A stretch of DNA of 64,000 bases. Source: Zerene cesonia. Taxonomy: Eukaryota; Arthropoda; Insecta; Lepidoptera; Pieridae. The notes beneath the pieces were generated by a model, which had not been told where the DNA came from, did not search any database, and saw nothing but the letters and a program-made list of their open reading frames with translations. Below are positions 11,500-24,800 of the stretch, one piece after another; the first letter of the stretch is position 1; the number at the start of each line of letters is the position of its first letter. Location of the stretch: NCBI RefSeq assembly GCF_012273895.1, contig NC_052104.1, positions 4,836,001 to 4,900,000 of the forward strand. Direction: 5' to 3'. The translations under genes were made by a program, and so were the position numbers.

Positions 11500-12688
11500 C
11501 TTTCTTCAAAATTCGTATAATCGGTAGAGCACATCAAAAATAGTTAGTTTTAGCGATAACTTTATCGAAGCTATTCTGACAGTGACGTTTATAACAACAC
11601 ATCATACACGTAATTGGCTGCGTTTCTGTTTCCTTATTGTCATTTTTGTAACAATTTGGCATTTACACACATATTTTACGTAACTTATAAATAGTCCAAT
11701 TTTGTCCGATGGGTATTGATTCAATTTAGATTAATTTATATGGATAGTTACAATTATTTAATATAGGTAGTATCACAGATAACATACTGCTATAGTAGTT
11801 TGTAGAAATTTATAATATCGTCTAGTAGGCACTATGCACGTAGTGTATATTAGAAAGAGTATTATAATGAGACGGGTAGTTCAATATATTACTTACTCTG
11901 TGGTGCCCAAAAACTTCGTATATTTTTTTAAAATATTAATATTTTTTTATAACGCCCTATAATTCTCGTTTGAAGAAATATCCGAATGAAGGTGTACAGA
12001 GTATAAAATGTTCTGTGTATACAATATTATATACACAGAATATTTAAATTGAATTCTGTACGTAATATATTCAATTTCAATATTCTGTGGTTCAATGTTC
12101 CAAAGTTACACTAACATACAAACCTAAAAAATCCATTATACTTAGCAATTACTCTGGTTGGTTACTGTTTACAATAAGTATGTATAGGTGAGTCGATGTT
12201 ATTTCCGTATGTACTTAATATTATATTTAATACTACACGAGCATTGCGTACTTTGTTACCAGTATTTATTTATTTAAAAGGAGAAAACTTAACAAAACAT
12301 AAGGCCAATAGTCTATATGTATTTACTTTTTAACTTTTATATTATAGTATAAATTTTACACGCGCAAGTCTGTTAGAATGTACTTTTGCTACTATTTCAA
12401 GACAAAAGTCATAGCAGTCGACCGAGCTGGTAGTTCATTTAATGGCAAGCGATCACCGTGGCTCAATTTTTTATTCATAATATATATTAAGGTCTACTGA
12501 CAGCTAATTTTACAGTCCCTGATTAATAAACTCAGTAAATTAATTAAGCCAATAAAAAGTTAAATATGAGTGTCAAAAATGAAGTATCATGGACCAAAAT
12601 AACACAAAAGCTCAGTTCAAAAGTGTAGGTACACATTTTATTGTATATGTAAGGGTGGCAAGGATTGTCCTGTTGTATGAATTCCTTA
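11500..12688. other. intergenic between TMED gene and Gdh 3' end
   Basis: The first about 100 bases should carry the p24 promoter (TGACAGTGACGTTT at about 11577-11590). The rest is AT-rich without coding signal. From 12434 on, the sequence is repeated at 28420. Confidence 0.45.
12415..12476. repeat. short interspersed repeat (GAGCTGGTAGTTC core)
   Basis: Resembles the lepidopteran repeat seen in fuller form at 22075, 48225 and 52915 (gagctggtggttc, tggtaagcgatcacc). The second copy of the Gdh block begins inside this repeat. Confidence 0.4.
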
Positions 12689-12694
12689 TTTATT
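12689..12694 (-). terminator. candidate polyadenylation signal of Gdh
   Basis: TTTATT on the plus strand, AATAAA on the minus, about 270 bases after the Gdh stop. It is conserved in the second copy at 28629-28634. Confidence 0.4.
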
Positions 12695-12963
12695 GTCCAA
12701 AGAATGTAGCTTTTAAATTATTCGAAATAAAAACTCATTGTAACGGTAAAACAATTTAATTCGAAAACCAAGACATTACAGTTGGAAAATCACATTTTTT
12801 ACTTATAAGATAAACAACAAGTTAAAATTATAAAAGCCATGATTTCAAGAAATAAAATACTGTGTATATAACGTCTTATCTGTAATGACTCAAGTGCATG
12901 GGGGGCTAAATGGGAGTCTTTCAAATGCAGACAATACTTGAAATTCGTATTAATATGATTAGA

Positions 12964-15778
12964 TTAGAAAGCGAGACCCGCGTCGGCGTAAGTTGTGAAG
13001 ATCTTCTCGATGGAGTTGGCGTACGCCGCCGTTCTCAGGTCCAGACCGAGGTTGAACTTCATGGCAGTCTTCATGATAGCCTGATAACAATCAAACATAT
13101 AACATTTGAGAATATTACTAATTTATACTAGAATTAACAGTATAATTAAAAAAATATTGAAGATTATTTTCGAAAATGAACCCATAATAAACAATTGAAG
13201 CAAGCTTTTGTCTCCGCTGGCATCATAAAATCTTTAAAAACAGTCTACTTTAAACACTTTTACATACTTATAAAACAATCAAATCTCATAATATCGTAGC
13301 ACAAGAATTATAAAAAGAAAATATCATTAAATAAGAGTGCAAAGAAGAAAAAACTGCATTGAAAATTAATTCGAACCCTAGCAGAGCGCTCCATGGTGTA
13401 GTCAAGGCCGGAGTGCACGATGTCCTTCTCGGAGGCACCGGAGATGCGCTTCTGGAAGGACTCGGAGGGCGTCACCGGGATGCGCCCGCCCACGCGCCCG
13501 AAGCGACGCTCTAGCGACTCTTGCACGGACTCTGCCAATTTATTATAACGTCATTACACTATATTATGGTGGATGGCGTCGCGGACGTACTATTTGTATG
13601 TTGGTATTCGTCGTGTATTAGGGAAGGACTAAAGAGTGTCGAGTCCAGTGGCATAGCTAGAGGCACAAGGGCCCTGTTGCATAGAATCGGGCCCTCCTCC
13701 TCTCTTTCCGCCTTCCTCCCCTCTTTCAAAGCTGAGGTTAGAGGACCCCCTGAGCTCCGGGGCCCTGGTGCACTGCACCACCTGGCCCTATGATAGCTAC
13801 GCCACTGGTGTCGACAGAACGCAATGGGTTTTTAGTCGGTAGAAACACGGTCATTTACACCTTGCCCAGGGGCCGTGGGTAACGTCGGATATATGCAAGG
13901 TATGTATGTATTTTTTATGGTGGGGAAACCTTCTATACAATAAGCATATTATAGCAGAAATGTTAAATAACATAGGTAAGAGACTCAGATAAGAAAAAGT
14001 CCCGTGGAGAATGGTAGCCTTTGGGTAATTATGGAAATGTAAAAATGTATTTATTTGTGACCAAACGGTTAAAGAGCTTGAGTAAGGAATCATAAAAAAT
14101 TAAATTGATTACAACAAAAGTCTATATCAAAAGCATATTATAGTATTGTATATTGTATTGTATAGTCAGTACACGCATATTAAATGAAAAGTAATATTCA
14201 AGGAGCCTTCACGAATGCGATTTAGTTAGCTCAAGCAGGTGTATGTATGTATGGAAACCAGACAATTCATATACGTACATATCACAAGAAATATATGTTT
14301 CTTTTTTATTATCGCTTCATCAAATAATACAAAAAAAATGGTCTCACCCAACAGATGGTAGTTGGACTCCCTCTCATACTTGAACGTGAGACGTCCGTAA
14401 GACACGTGGTTGAGGTTCTTGAGCCATTCGAAGAAGGAGACGGTGACACCGCCCGCGTTGATGTACAGGTCCGGGATCACCAGGATGTTGCGGTCAATGA
14501 GGATCTTGTCGGCCGCGGGCGTGGTCGGCCCGTTGGCCGCTTCCGCGATTATCTAAAAAATAAATAAATAAATAAATATAAAAATAATTAAGTAATAAAT
14601 AGTACGTATGGTTGCTACCAGTTGGAATATGTGAGTAGATTACTTCAATTACAATCCCAAAGAGATTTGAAAATGTGTGATTTTTCATAGTGTAATACAT
14701 TGAAGTGATGAAAGGGACACTAAAAGTAATGTTACCTAATATATGAAAGAAAATTCTATTACAATACCAATAAGCAGGAAATCGACATAATTAATTTTAT
14801 ATTTGGAATGAGCTAATCAAATTGTGCGTCAATGTAAATGGTTCACAATTCGTAGCGGTTTTTTTTAGTTTCGTAATTCGTAACTGTGTTTAATTTTGCC
14901 AAATAACAATCATATCATTGTTATAAAAATTTTAATAGTTCTTTATTTTAGTAAAAACATAATGTGTAATAAATAATTCAATCCTTCTCAATTATTGAAC
15001 TTGCTACAAAGTACATCAATGACCGAGAGCAATGATCTATGTTAAAAATACAATGTATATTGGAAATTAGCCAATTAGGGCTTGTGTCTACGTTGGATGA
15101 TCTAGAATCTATGCAGATACTTGACGATTACTGTTGCTTTGTAACAAAATAACTTCTCTCTCTTCTGTGCTTTGCATAAATACTTTCATCTATTTTCTAG
15201 AAATTTTTTCATATTTTTTTTAAATTCCCTCTCTATAAATTGTTTTAGTGTTTTTATTTTCTTTTATTAGAATATAGGAATATAACCTGAGGCAAAAAAG
15301 ACTAAATAGTTCCTAACTACACCTAAGGCGGATAGTTGAATCATGTTGCATACTGTTTAAAATTTTCTTGTGAATGCCACGGCAAATAAATGATATATGA
15401 TTTTAATCTTAATCTATCATTTCTCGGAAGTTAAAACCTATAATGTATATAAAATACAAACCAATGAACAACTAGCCTATAATAATTATAGTACCTGGAT
15501 GACCGAGCTTTGCTCGGTACTTTTTTTTTATAAATTGTGTTTTTTGGAAATTATATTTTAGTACGAATTACATACTAATAAATTGATGAAATATGAATAA
15601 TATTTTTCGATCTTACCGACAGAAACGCCTCCTATTTGTTAATAAAGTAAGTTTAAGTCGATAAAACACGGAATATGACATTTTCTAAAAAAGATTCCTA
15701 GCTAGATCGATTTATCGCCCCCGAAACCCCCTATATACTAAATTTCATGAAAATCGTTGGAGCCGATTCCGAGATTCC

Positions 15779-15815
<37 letters not shown>

Positions 15816-18800
15816 AGAATTGCTCGTTTAAAGATATAAGATTCATACAAAGACTATTTTCACGAATTCGTTTAAACAATTAAATACTGTATCTTTGTAA
15901 ATACTGTAAATACTGTATCTTTGTTATGAAATATATATTGTAAATGATTATATTTTAAATGAATATTGTTCGTGAAAGTTTACCTTAGCCTGGATTTTGT
16001 GAGCGTTTTCCTTGTGGATGACTTGTTCAACAGCAGCTGGCACAAGGATATCGCATTTCTCGTACAACATGTTCTCGCCTTCGTACGGCTTCGCGCCGGG
16101 GAACCCAACAATGGTACCATTTTCGATCCTGTAGTCTTCGAGAGCCTGGAGATAAAGAATAAATAGTTAATTGAGAATTGAAAAATGAAACTTTACTGTT
16201 ATTGTCTTAAAACTGCAAACTCAAAGCCAATTTTTATCAATATTAGCTATTTAAATTTTCGAAGACAAACACGAATAAAATTCTTCATTCACTAAAGTGA
16301 ACACCAGACTAAAGTTTAGAAGTGAATGAAGTGGCAATAGTAAGGTACCAACTCATTTTCTCACTCTTCTTCACCAGACGGCATTAAAAAAGAAAAAAAA
16401 AATCATAATTAAGAACAATCTAGTTCAGAAATTGAAGTAAACATATGTTTAAATATATAAGAGACGTTGATAAGTGTGATTTTTATTGATAATTAATTTT
16501 CTGATAACATAACACCTTTTAACATTCACTGTGATACGAATATTTTTTTTTATTGTTTTGTGTCGTATGGTGTTTATAAAACCTTGAAACCCAGACAAGG
16601 TGAATCACGTTCGGTATTATGACAAATTTTATCATCATGTATAAATGAAAAAAATATTTCTATGTAATAAATTATTTCTACGTTAGAATTTTTAATTTTA
16701 GGTAATTAATAATTATATATTTGCTTTGTAGGATTGCAAATGGTAAAACGGGACCTGATTACGCAGTCTTTCTGCCTGTCTGTCCGTCTTTCACCAAACT
16801 GTATCTCATAAACCTTTATAGGTAGACAGTTGAAATTTTCAGAGATGATGTATTTCTGTTGCCGCTATCACAACAAATGCTGCAGCATCGGCTGGCACGG
16901 TCTTAATTGGATGGGTTACAATTTTTTGCAGTTACTCTTTAGCTTATTTGTACGGTCTCTTAGTGCAAAAACTATTTACAGCAATTTATATATCTAACTA
17001 TTTATCGTAATTTATTACGCCTAATACTGATGACCGTGGTGAAAAATATTTGTCATTATAATCATGAAATTCAACAATGTAAGGTAAACTCGGATAAAGT
17101 TAATATTTAATATTTCATTGTTTGTTGTCCAACTGCATTGCTCACGTTATTCGCATGCGTGATTCGCCTATATAGAACAAGGTTAAAATATAAAAATGGT
17201 CCTGTATATAACAGATAGATGTACCTGTATATAAGATATATAATCTTAAGATAAAAGTACGTTCAATGTATCAAGATATATAGGAATCTAAATCTGACCG
17301 ATGAATGATGTGAGTGCATTAAAGTTTTAATAATCGTAATTTCGTCCCAATTTATTAAAACAAATGAAAGTAAGAATAAAATTTACTCCAACGAGACTAC
17401 ATTTATTGGTAATATAATTTATTCGCAATCGGATGTTATCATAAAAATGAAGATTCTTTAATGCTTTATCTGGCAACCGCTGACCGCATGTCATTTTAGC
17501 ATGTTTGTTTTTATCTCGTTGTAAAAACAGAGTCAGTCTACGAGAAGTTTAATGTACTTATCTAAGGTCATTTAGTCTATGTCACTGTAGGTAAGTAGGT
17601 ATTTGTTATTCCAAGGTCAATACTTTTTGCAAGCAGTAAGTCATCCAACGGAAAGAGAGTGAAAAAAGTTAAGGGTATAGATAATATTGAATACATGATA
17701 GATTTATTCCGCTTTTTAAGGAGGACGAAGGTTGTTTTACGGGAGCTTGTATATTCAATGTTAGTATTTTTTTTATTAGCGTAACATGTTTGTTTGTATG
17801 TTAGCGATTCCTTCAGTTTCGACTCTGACCCGGACTTTTAAAAACGGACAGATTTTATTTAAACTTGTTACACTTATCAACAAACGCTGTCTTTATTTCT
17901 TATAAAAAATGTTAAATCTGTCAAAGCCAACGAAATTGTACATAGTCATTCATTGTTGTCTCTTATGTCCATACCGTTTTTAGAAGACAACAGAACCATC
18001 TTTATCGATGCCCGGTAAAATTTTACGAATGCCATAAAAGATAAAAAACGATAACATAGTAACAGCTGTTCAATGTCATAGTACTTACTTCCAATAAAAT
18101 TATTGAATAGTTATCAGCCGCTTGAAGTGCACTCTATCGCTTTCTATTAATATCTCATGTTTGGCTGTATTAATAAAATAATCAAATTGCGATAGCTTTA
18201 TGGTGGGAACAATGGCACATAAATATTAAAATATCATTTACAAACAACGATGGACAGGGTAACTAGATACATAACATTAAAATTTCTGCTAATCATTTAA
18301 TGGGCCAAAAGTCTCCCATCCGGCCTCTCGCGAATTCACAATCAACAATGTATGTAGGTACCCACCTACCTATTTATATAACTCATGTAATCATGGCATT
18401 TGGCATACTGCAAATAAGTTTGTGTCGTTCAAAACATTGAGCAATATCATAGATCCTATTTACACAATATTCCCCGTTTCTTTAAATGTATATATGATAA
18501 AAATTCTGTCACTATGATTTATCTCAATAGAATAAAATAAATTTTACTTATACACAGCAAATGGCAAAAGTAATACAAGTTAAAAGGCTTTAGAATTACA
18601 CTATATTTAAAACTAGATTCTATTGAATTATGCTTGATACATTGCATGTTACATAAAGGGCGTCCATTAATTACGAGGCATTCAAGGAGAGTAAGGGGCC
18701 AAGTTGAATCCCACTTTTGGGAGATAGGTCTTGGCAAACATCGCGTATTTTTTTTTTCCCCACTAGAAACATGAAAAAGTGACGACGACGATGTCTACCA

Positions 18801-21800
18801 GAAACTGTAATGCCTCTCAATGGTGCTTTAATATTTAATAGTTATAATAATTTACTTTAATATTTATCATAATTTTATATTTTTGTAAATAAGCCAACAT
18901 CATCATCTTATTAAAACCATGCGCAATTGTTGGTTTTAATATTCGTAATTAATAAATTAATGTGCACTGCTAGCTGTAATTGAGGTCAAATTTATTAAAC
19001 ACACAAACAACATGACTATTTATTTTATTCATTGTGTTCATTATGTGTATAACGATTATTTTAGAAATATGTAAATATGAATTATAAATATATATCTATA
19101 TGGAAATGTTATGACGCTACTCGAAAAGTAATCATCGAACTACTTACTGTACTTAAATTAAAACAAAGTAAAAACCACTTCATAAATTTCAATCACACGA
19201 AATGCGCGCGTAAGCGCAGATATGCATGAATATTGTAGAGGGTTCCAGAAGCTCACCCATAGGTTCGATAACGTCTGGGCTATGAATGGCACCATCGTGT
19301 TCAACAACAATGGTGCATGAATATACTAGAAGATTCTAGAAGCTCACCTTAGGGTCGATACCGTCCGGGTTGTGGATGGCGCCGTCGTGCTCAATGATAC
19401 CGATGCAAGTGGCGCCCGCGCGGACGAGGTAGCGGCACGTATGCAGACCCACGTTACCGAAACCTTGGACGATGAATGTCTTACCACCCCAGCCGGGCGT
19501 TGTTCCTGAAGAAATTTAATGTGTTTTAATGTCATCCCCAATTTTGATGATTCTTTTTGATCATACATTAAATATTGATTCCATTATTATGGAAAGTTTT
19601 TTAAGATAAAATTCTCAGCATAAACTTATCGTAAGACTAGCTGTACCAAAATTACACCAAGGAGATTATAAAGAACATTCATGATAATAAAAAGCTGTCA
19701 AAATTATCTACTACAAAATTTCTGTGAACACGAAACAAAACCAAAAATTTATTCGCATTATTATTTTCTCATTTTAAATTCAAAAAGTATACACGATTTA
19801 CGAAATTTTACAATAACACAATTACTAAGAAATTGTATCTTAACATAAATGAGATAGTATTCAAATTACATAAACTATCGTGTTGACATTTCTAACTAAT
19901 AACTTTCTTTATTATTGTAATAAATGTATCCAATTTAAATTTATGTCCATAATTTAATAGTTACTAGTTAAAATATAATGCCTATGTTATTAATTGCTAG
20001 ATAATACAAAAAAAACACTGTTCATAATACCATGATAACATAAATTTATAAATAATTAAAGATATATTAAGGTAATTATTGTATTGTGTTCATACATACC
20101 GATCATACTCATGTAATTGGCCTCGTTGATGAAATTTTCGAGTCCGTGGAAAACACCACGGCCGGTCGCAGATACTCTTCCGTGGATACCACCCTAGATA
20201 TAATATAAACAATTATTTAGCTAAACATATATATTTTGGCATTTGCGTGACAACTTTTTGCATTTTCAGAATTGTTGTCATTATAAAGTCGTCAGAAATA
20301 TAACTGCCTAAATTATATTGTGGGTGTGGCTTTATGCTTCCCCTAGTTTGCATTTAGCCTCAAACTCATGATAATAATAATATTTATTTAATTTTGGACA
20401 TATTCAACAAAAAAACAAGCGGAGTGTCGTGCCTGTGTCGAGATAATATTAATTAGTTTGTGTTTTGATAAGATTATGAAAATCATTATGCATAGTATCA
20501 AGTTGCTAAGCGATTATTTTAATACATATAATCAAGGAACTCTGTTGTCTAGATTCACTAATTAATCGTATAGAGTAGAAGGTTTAGAAAAAAGAAAAGC
20601 ACATGCCCATATATTTAAGAACCGTAGAATGCATGCGAGACTTCCAGAACTTTCATCTTACTTGACAGGCTAAACTAACTGGTAAGTATTATATTATAAA
20701 AATCAAGAATATGGTCATCATTTATGATACATTTGATATCATACGTAATCAAACATAATATGAAAACACTGTAACTTGAAACCCTCGATAGATGGGTGAC
20801 CAAAGTCATACGTTGAATCAAATTTTATGGGTAGAATGTTAACAATTAAAACTGACCTGATTGATGGGTTTGCCAGTAACACAGGCGTGTGCGTTGATGT
20901 CTTGGTAGCCGACGGTCTTGGCGTATGTGTCAGCGATCCAGGACATCTCACGTTCTCCGGTACCCATGTCGGGGGCCGGCACGTCAACGCCCGGCCCTTT
21001 AGCAAAAAAGGATTCGTAACTACGGGATTAATGGGAGTACACATATTTTGTTTTATTTTTAGAAAATGAAAAAGTTGATGGAAACTGAGCTAGACTAAGA
21101 AAATTATAAAGAAATTTTGAATGTAAATAAAGCATGAATAAATAAAATAAATACATAAACCCACGGAATTATCGAGTAACATAGCAAATAAAAATACAGT
21201 CGAATTGAGAACTTTCGTTTTGAGGGAATGTTGGTTAAAGATAAGGATTTATGAGTCTTATTAAAATAAGAAATTACCAAAGACAGGATTTATATTTTAG
21301 GTATATCACTACATAGTAAAAACATTGTTGCTTTCTCTGTTCCTATGTCCTATGTCCTGTGTATGTTTAAAACTACCTTACGGATTTCGACGGTTTTTTT
21401 TTTTAATAGATAGAGTGATCCAAGAAGAAAGTTTATATGTATAATAACATCTCTTAAACTACTCCGAATTTAACGCGTGCCTAAAAGTTAGTTATATATA
21501 AGTATGTTGAATCATTCAATCATCAAACATTTAGAATTATTATAAATACTGTTGTTTGTACTCTGTTTATTAAATCATACATAATAGATACATAAAAACA
21601 GTCATTTCAATTATAGATTAAATGTTTCTACGTGCAATTTGGCGTTGCGTAAACGTGATAGACAATTTGGAAAACGCCAGAATAATCTAGGAAAGGTCTT
21701 TGACTTTGTATCTCATATAAAGCCGTTTACTTATCAGGTCTAAAGTACTTGATGGTTTTACTAGATATATTTTACAACATGTATTCATACGGTTACAGAG

Positions 21801-24800
21801 GAATCTTGTTAAAAAAAACTGCACGTGCCTTACATGAAAGTACGGCCACAGTATGGCTTCAAATTGTTTGACAATGAAAAGGGATTTATTTTTATAGACG
21901 CCCTTCGAAAATTACCTCTAAGTTTTATATGAACTGCTAAAGAGAACATGCAAGGTGTTTAAATATAGAAAGATGCGATCAACCAAATGATTTAAAACAA
22001 AAGAAGGTTGGGAATTTACTATTAAGCAAAGCGTTCACTTTTAAGAGATTATGGAAATTTATTTTTAAATTTCCGTTTCCTTTTCCTCACGTGTCCCAGT
22101 CCATTCCTTCTTTCCAGTCTTTATTCCTTTCCTTTTTCCTTACCCCATAAAAGCGGGCAGCGCATTCTTAGAGTCACTACCTTTGCAAATATTCATGGGC
22201 GGTGGTGATCGCTTACCACCAGCTCAGTTGCCCGCTATGACATAAAAAAAAAATGTTTGAGAAAATTCTTTGGTGTATACCCGCCCTAAAACAACTTCTA
22301 CTTATTCACAATAAACTCATTTATTATTTTATAATGTACATTTAATGTAACTTAAAACAAGTTAATGATTTAAATATAATCATTCTATTTACCAAAATAA
22401 ATTTTTGCTACTCAGTCACGTTTCATTTAATCACGATATATTTGTGTGGTCGACATCAACATGTTTATATCTTATTGATAACCTGTCATACGATCGGAAA
22501 TAATACAGATTAAATAAGCTGATTATCCAAAATAAGATTGTGACGTATTTGATTGATCATGTCTAAGGGATTTTGACAGAATGAAAGTTTGTTACTAAGA
22601 GGCGAGTCCTTGAATATATACTTATTAACACATCCGATTCTCGGTTCTATGCTTATAATAATTTTCTAGACCTCTTATCTTGAGATAGAATTGTTTGTTT
22701 AAAATTTTATATAGTATTCATATATTTATCAAAACATTTAGTAACTTGCATAACAACAATGACGTCATTAAGTAGGCGTGTGGCTACGTGCGGCTACGTG
22801 ACATACGAGTTAGTATTTTGTTTGTTAGAATTGCTATATTTATTAGCAGGGGATATCATTAAAATATGCACTAAGTATCATTTCATGGAACATTATGTAA
22901 CTGAAAACGAATACGATAGAGTTATATAACACGTTGATGTAAAGCGCGTCATAACCACACCTCTTGTTACTGTATGAAGAGTGTGTATGTATTTGTGACA
23001 TCCTATTTTTATCCATACAAAATGACTACGTATTCGGTCCCTGCGTGGGGGCAATGTTAACAAGAAATATTCAAATACTGATCATTTATCATGGATATCA
23101 TAATCTCCGAATTTTCACTGTTTTTTTTTCTGAAGAATATGAAGTGGTTGAGAGCAAAGGTTAGACTTACCTTCGCAATTAATAGGTTAACTTGTTAGTA
23201 ATTGCTAAACATACCAGTTTCAAAAGTGGTTACTAACATGTTAGTAGTGAAATATGTGCTATTTATTATAAATTTTGATTGAGTTACTGAGGTAAAACTA
23301 TATCAGATGCTATCTATCTTCATATCCTATTTCAAACTGTTTTGCAACTTGGAGAAATTTTGTGAAAATAAATTAATGTTGTATGTATACGAATAAATAA
23401 AAAATATAACTATAACTATAACTAATACCTCAGTTAAAAGTTTATTTTTTTTTATTCATGTTATAGCTAGCAACTGAGCTTGTGGTTCGACTGATGGTAA
23501 CCTTCCCCGGTGCGAGCTACTCCCACATTCCAAAGTTTAAGTTTGCAATAGAAAATTACGTCAATACTCACCAATGAAACCCTTCTTTGCGAGCTCCAAG
23601 GTGAATCGTCGCGTGATCTTTTCCAACTCATGCTCGGAGTATTCCTTGGGGTTGATCTTGATGCCAGCCTTTGCACCGCCAAATGGTACGTCGACGCATG
23701 CGCATTTGAACGTCATAAGAGCTGAAAGGGCTTTCACCTCATCCCTTGTCACGTCTGTTGAGAATCTTATACCTGCCAACAATTTAATCGGTATTTAATT
23801 TTGGTCTCGTCCTTATTGTCGAAGGCTTTAAAGGTTTGGATTTATAAACATTTGGTTAGTCAATTATTCAGAAATGTCAGAACATTTTGACACGAGAATT
23901 TTATAAATATGTATATAGATTATTATATGCTTATATATTAGCTTCACTTGTATTATACATAAAAAAACAAATAGGTAAACCGACTAGTCCATTTTCACCC
24001 ACTTTAAACGGACCGAAATAATTCATACTTTTCTTATCGAGGATAGATGCTTACACAATAATTTCATGAGTTAACATCATTATCGTAATTAGGATCGCAA
24101 AGATTAAATAATTTCCTTACTTATACCCTGTATATGTAAGGAAAGTATACACTCGTGAGACAGTGTAGTTGATCCCATCCTTAAAGTTTTTTAGATTTTT
24201 AACTACATTTATTATTGTGGTTTGTTGGTCAATGACTTCCAACGTGAATCGTGATTTCATGCCATTTCGTTTTTATAAAAAACAACTGAAACGATACAAC
24301 GTCGCCGTGCCACTCAATCGGGGCCAAACCGCCTAATAATAGTTGTCTACATTGGAAAATTAAAGCTTACAGTCCTATTTTTACAGCAAATGTCACCAAA
24401 TTTTTGAATCGATATCAAAATAACAACTACACTCCAACAACATTACAGCTACAAAGTTCTTATTATCAAAATTTATTTTTTTCCATTTTTATTTTCATAC
24501 ATAAGAAAAAATCTTATAACGCAACTTAATTATGTATTGCGGTTTGTTTTTGAATATAGTTATAAAATAAAGTTCTGTTTTAAATTCCAAATACAACAAG
24601 TCAGTAAAGTAACTATCGCAAATATTGCAATAAATTGACAGAATCTTCAATTGTAGTAGAAGTAGAAGTACCAAAGGCCCAGGTGTAAAGCTGATAGTCA
24701 TAAAAGTATACATTTAACTTAGTCGCATTGTGTTCTTATAGGTTTTAAAACCTAGTTTTTTTTACACTTAATTGTTTCTAGAACCACATTCATTTTCCTC

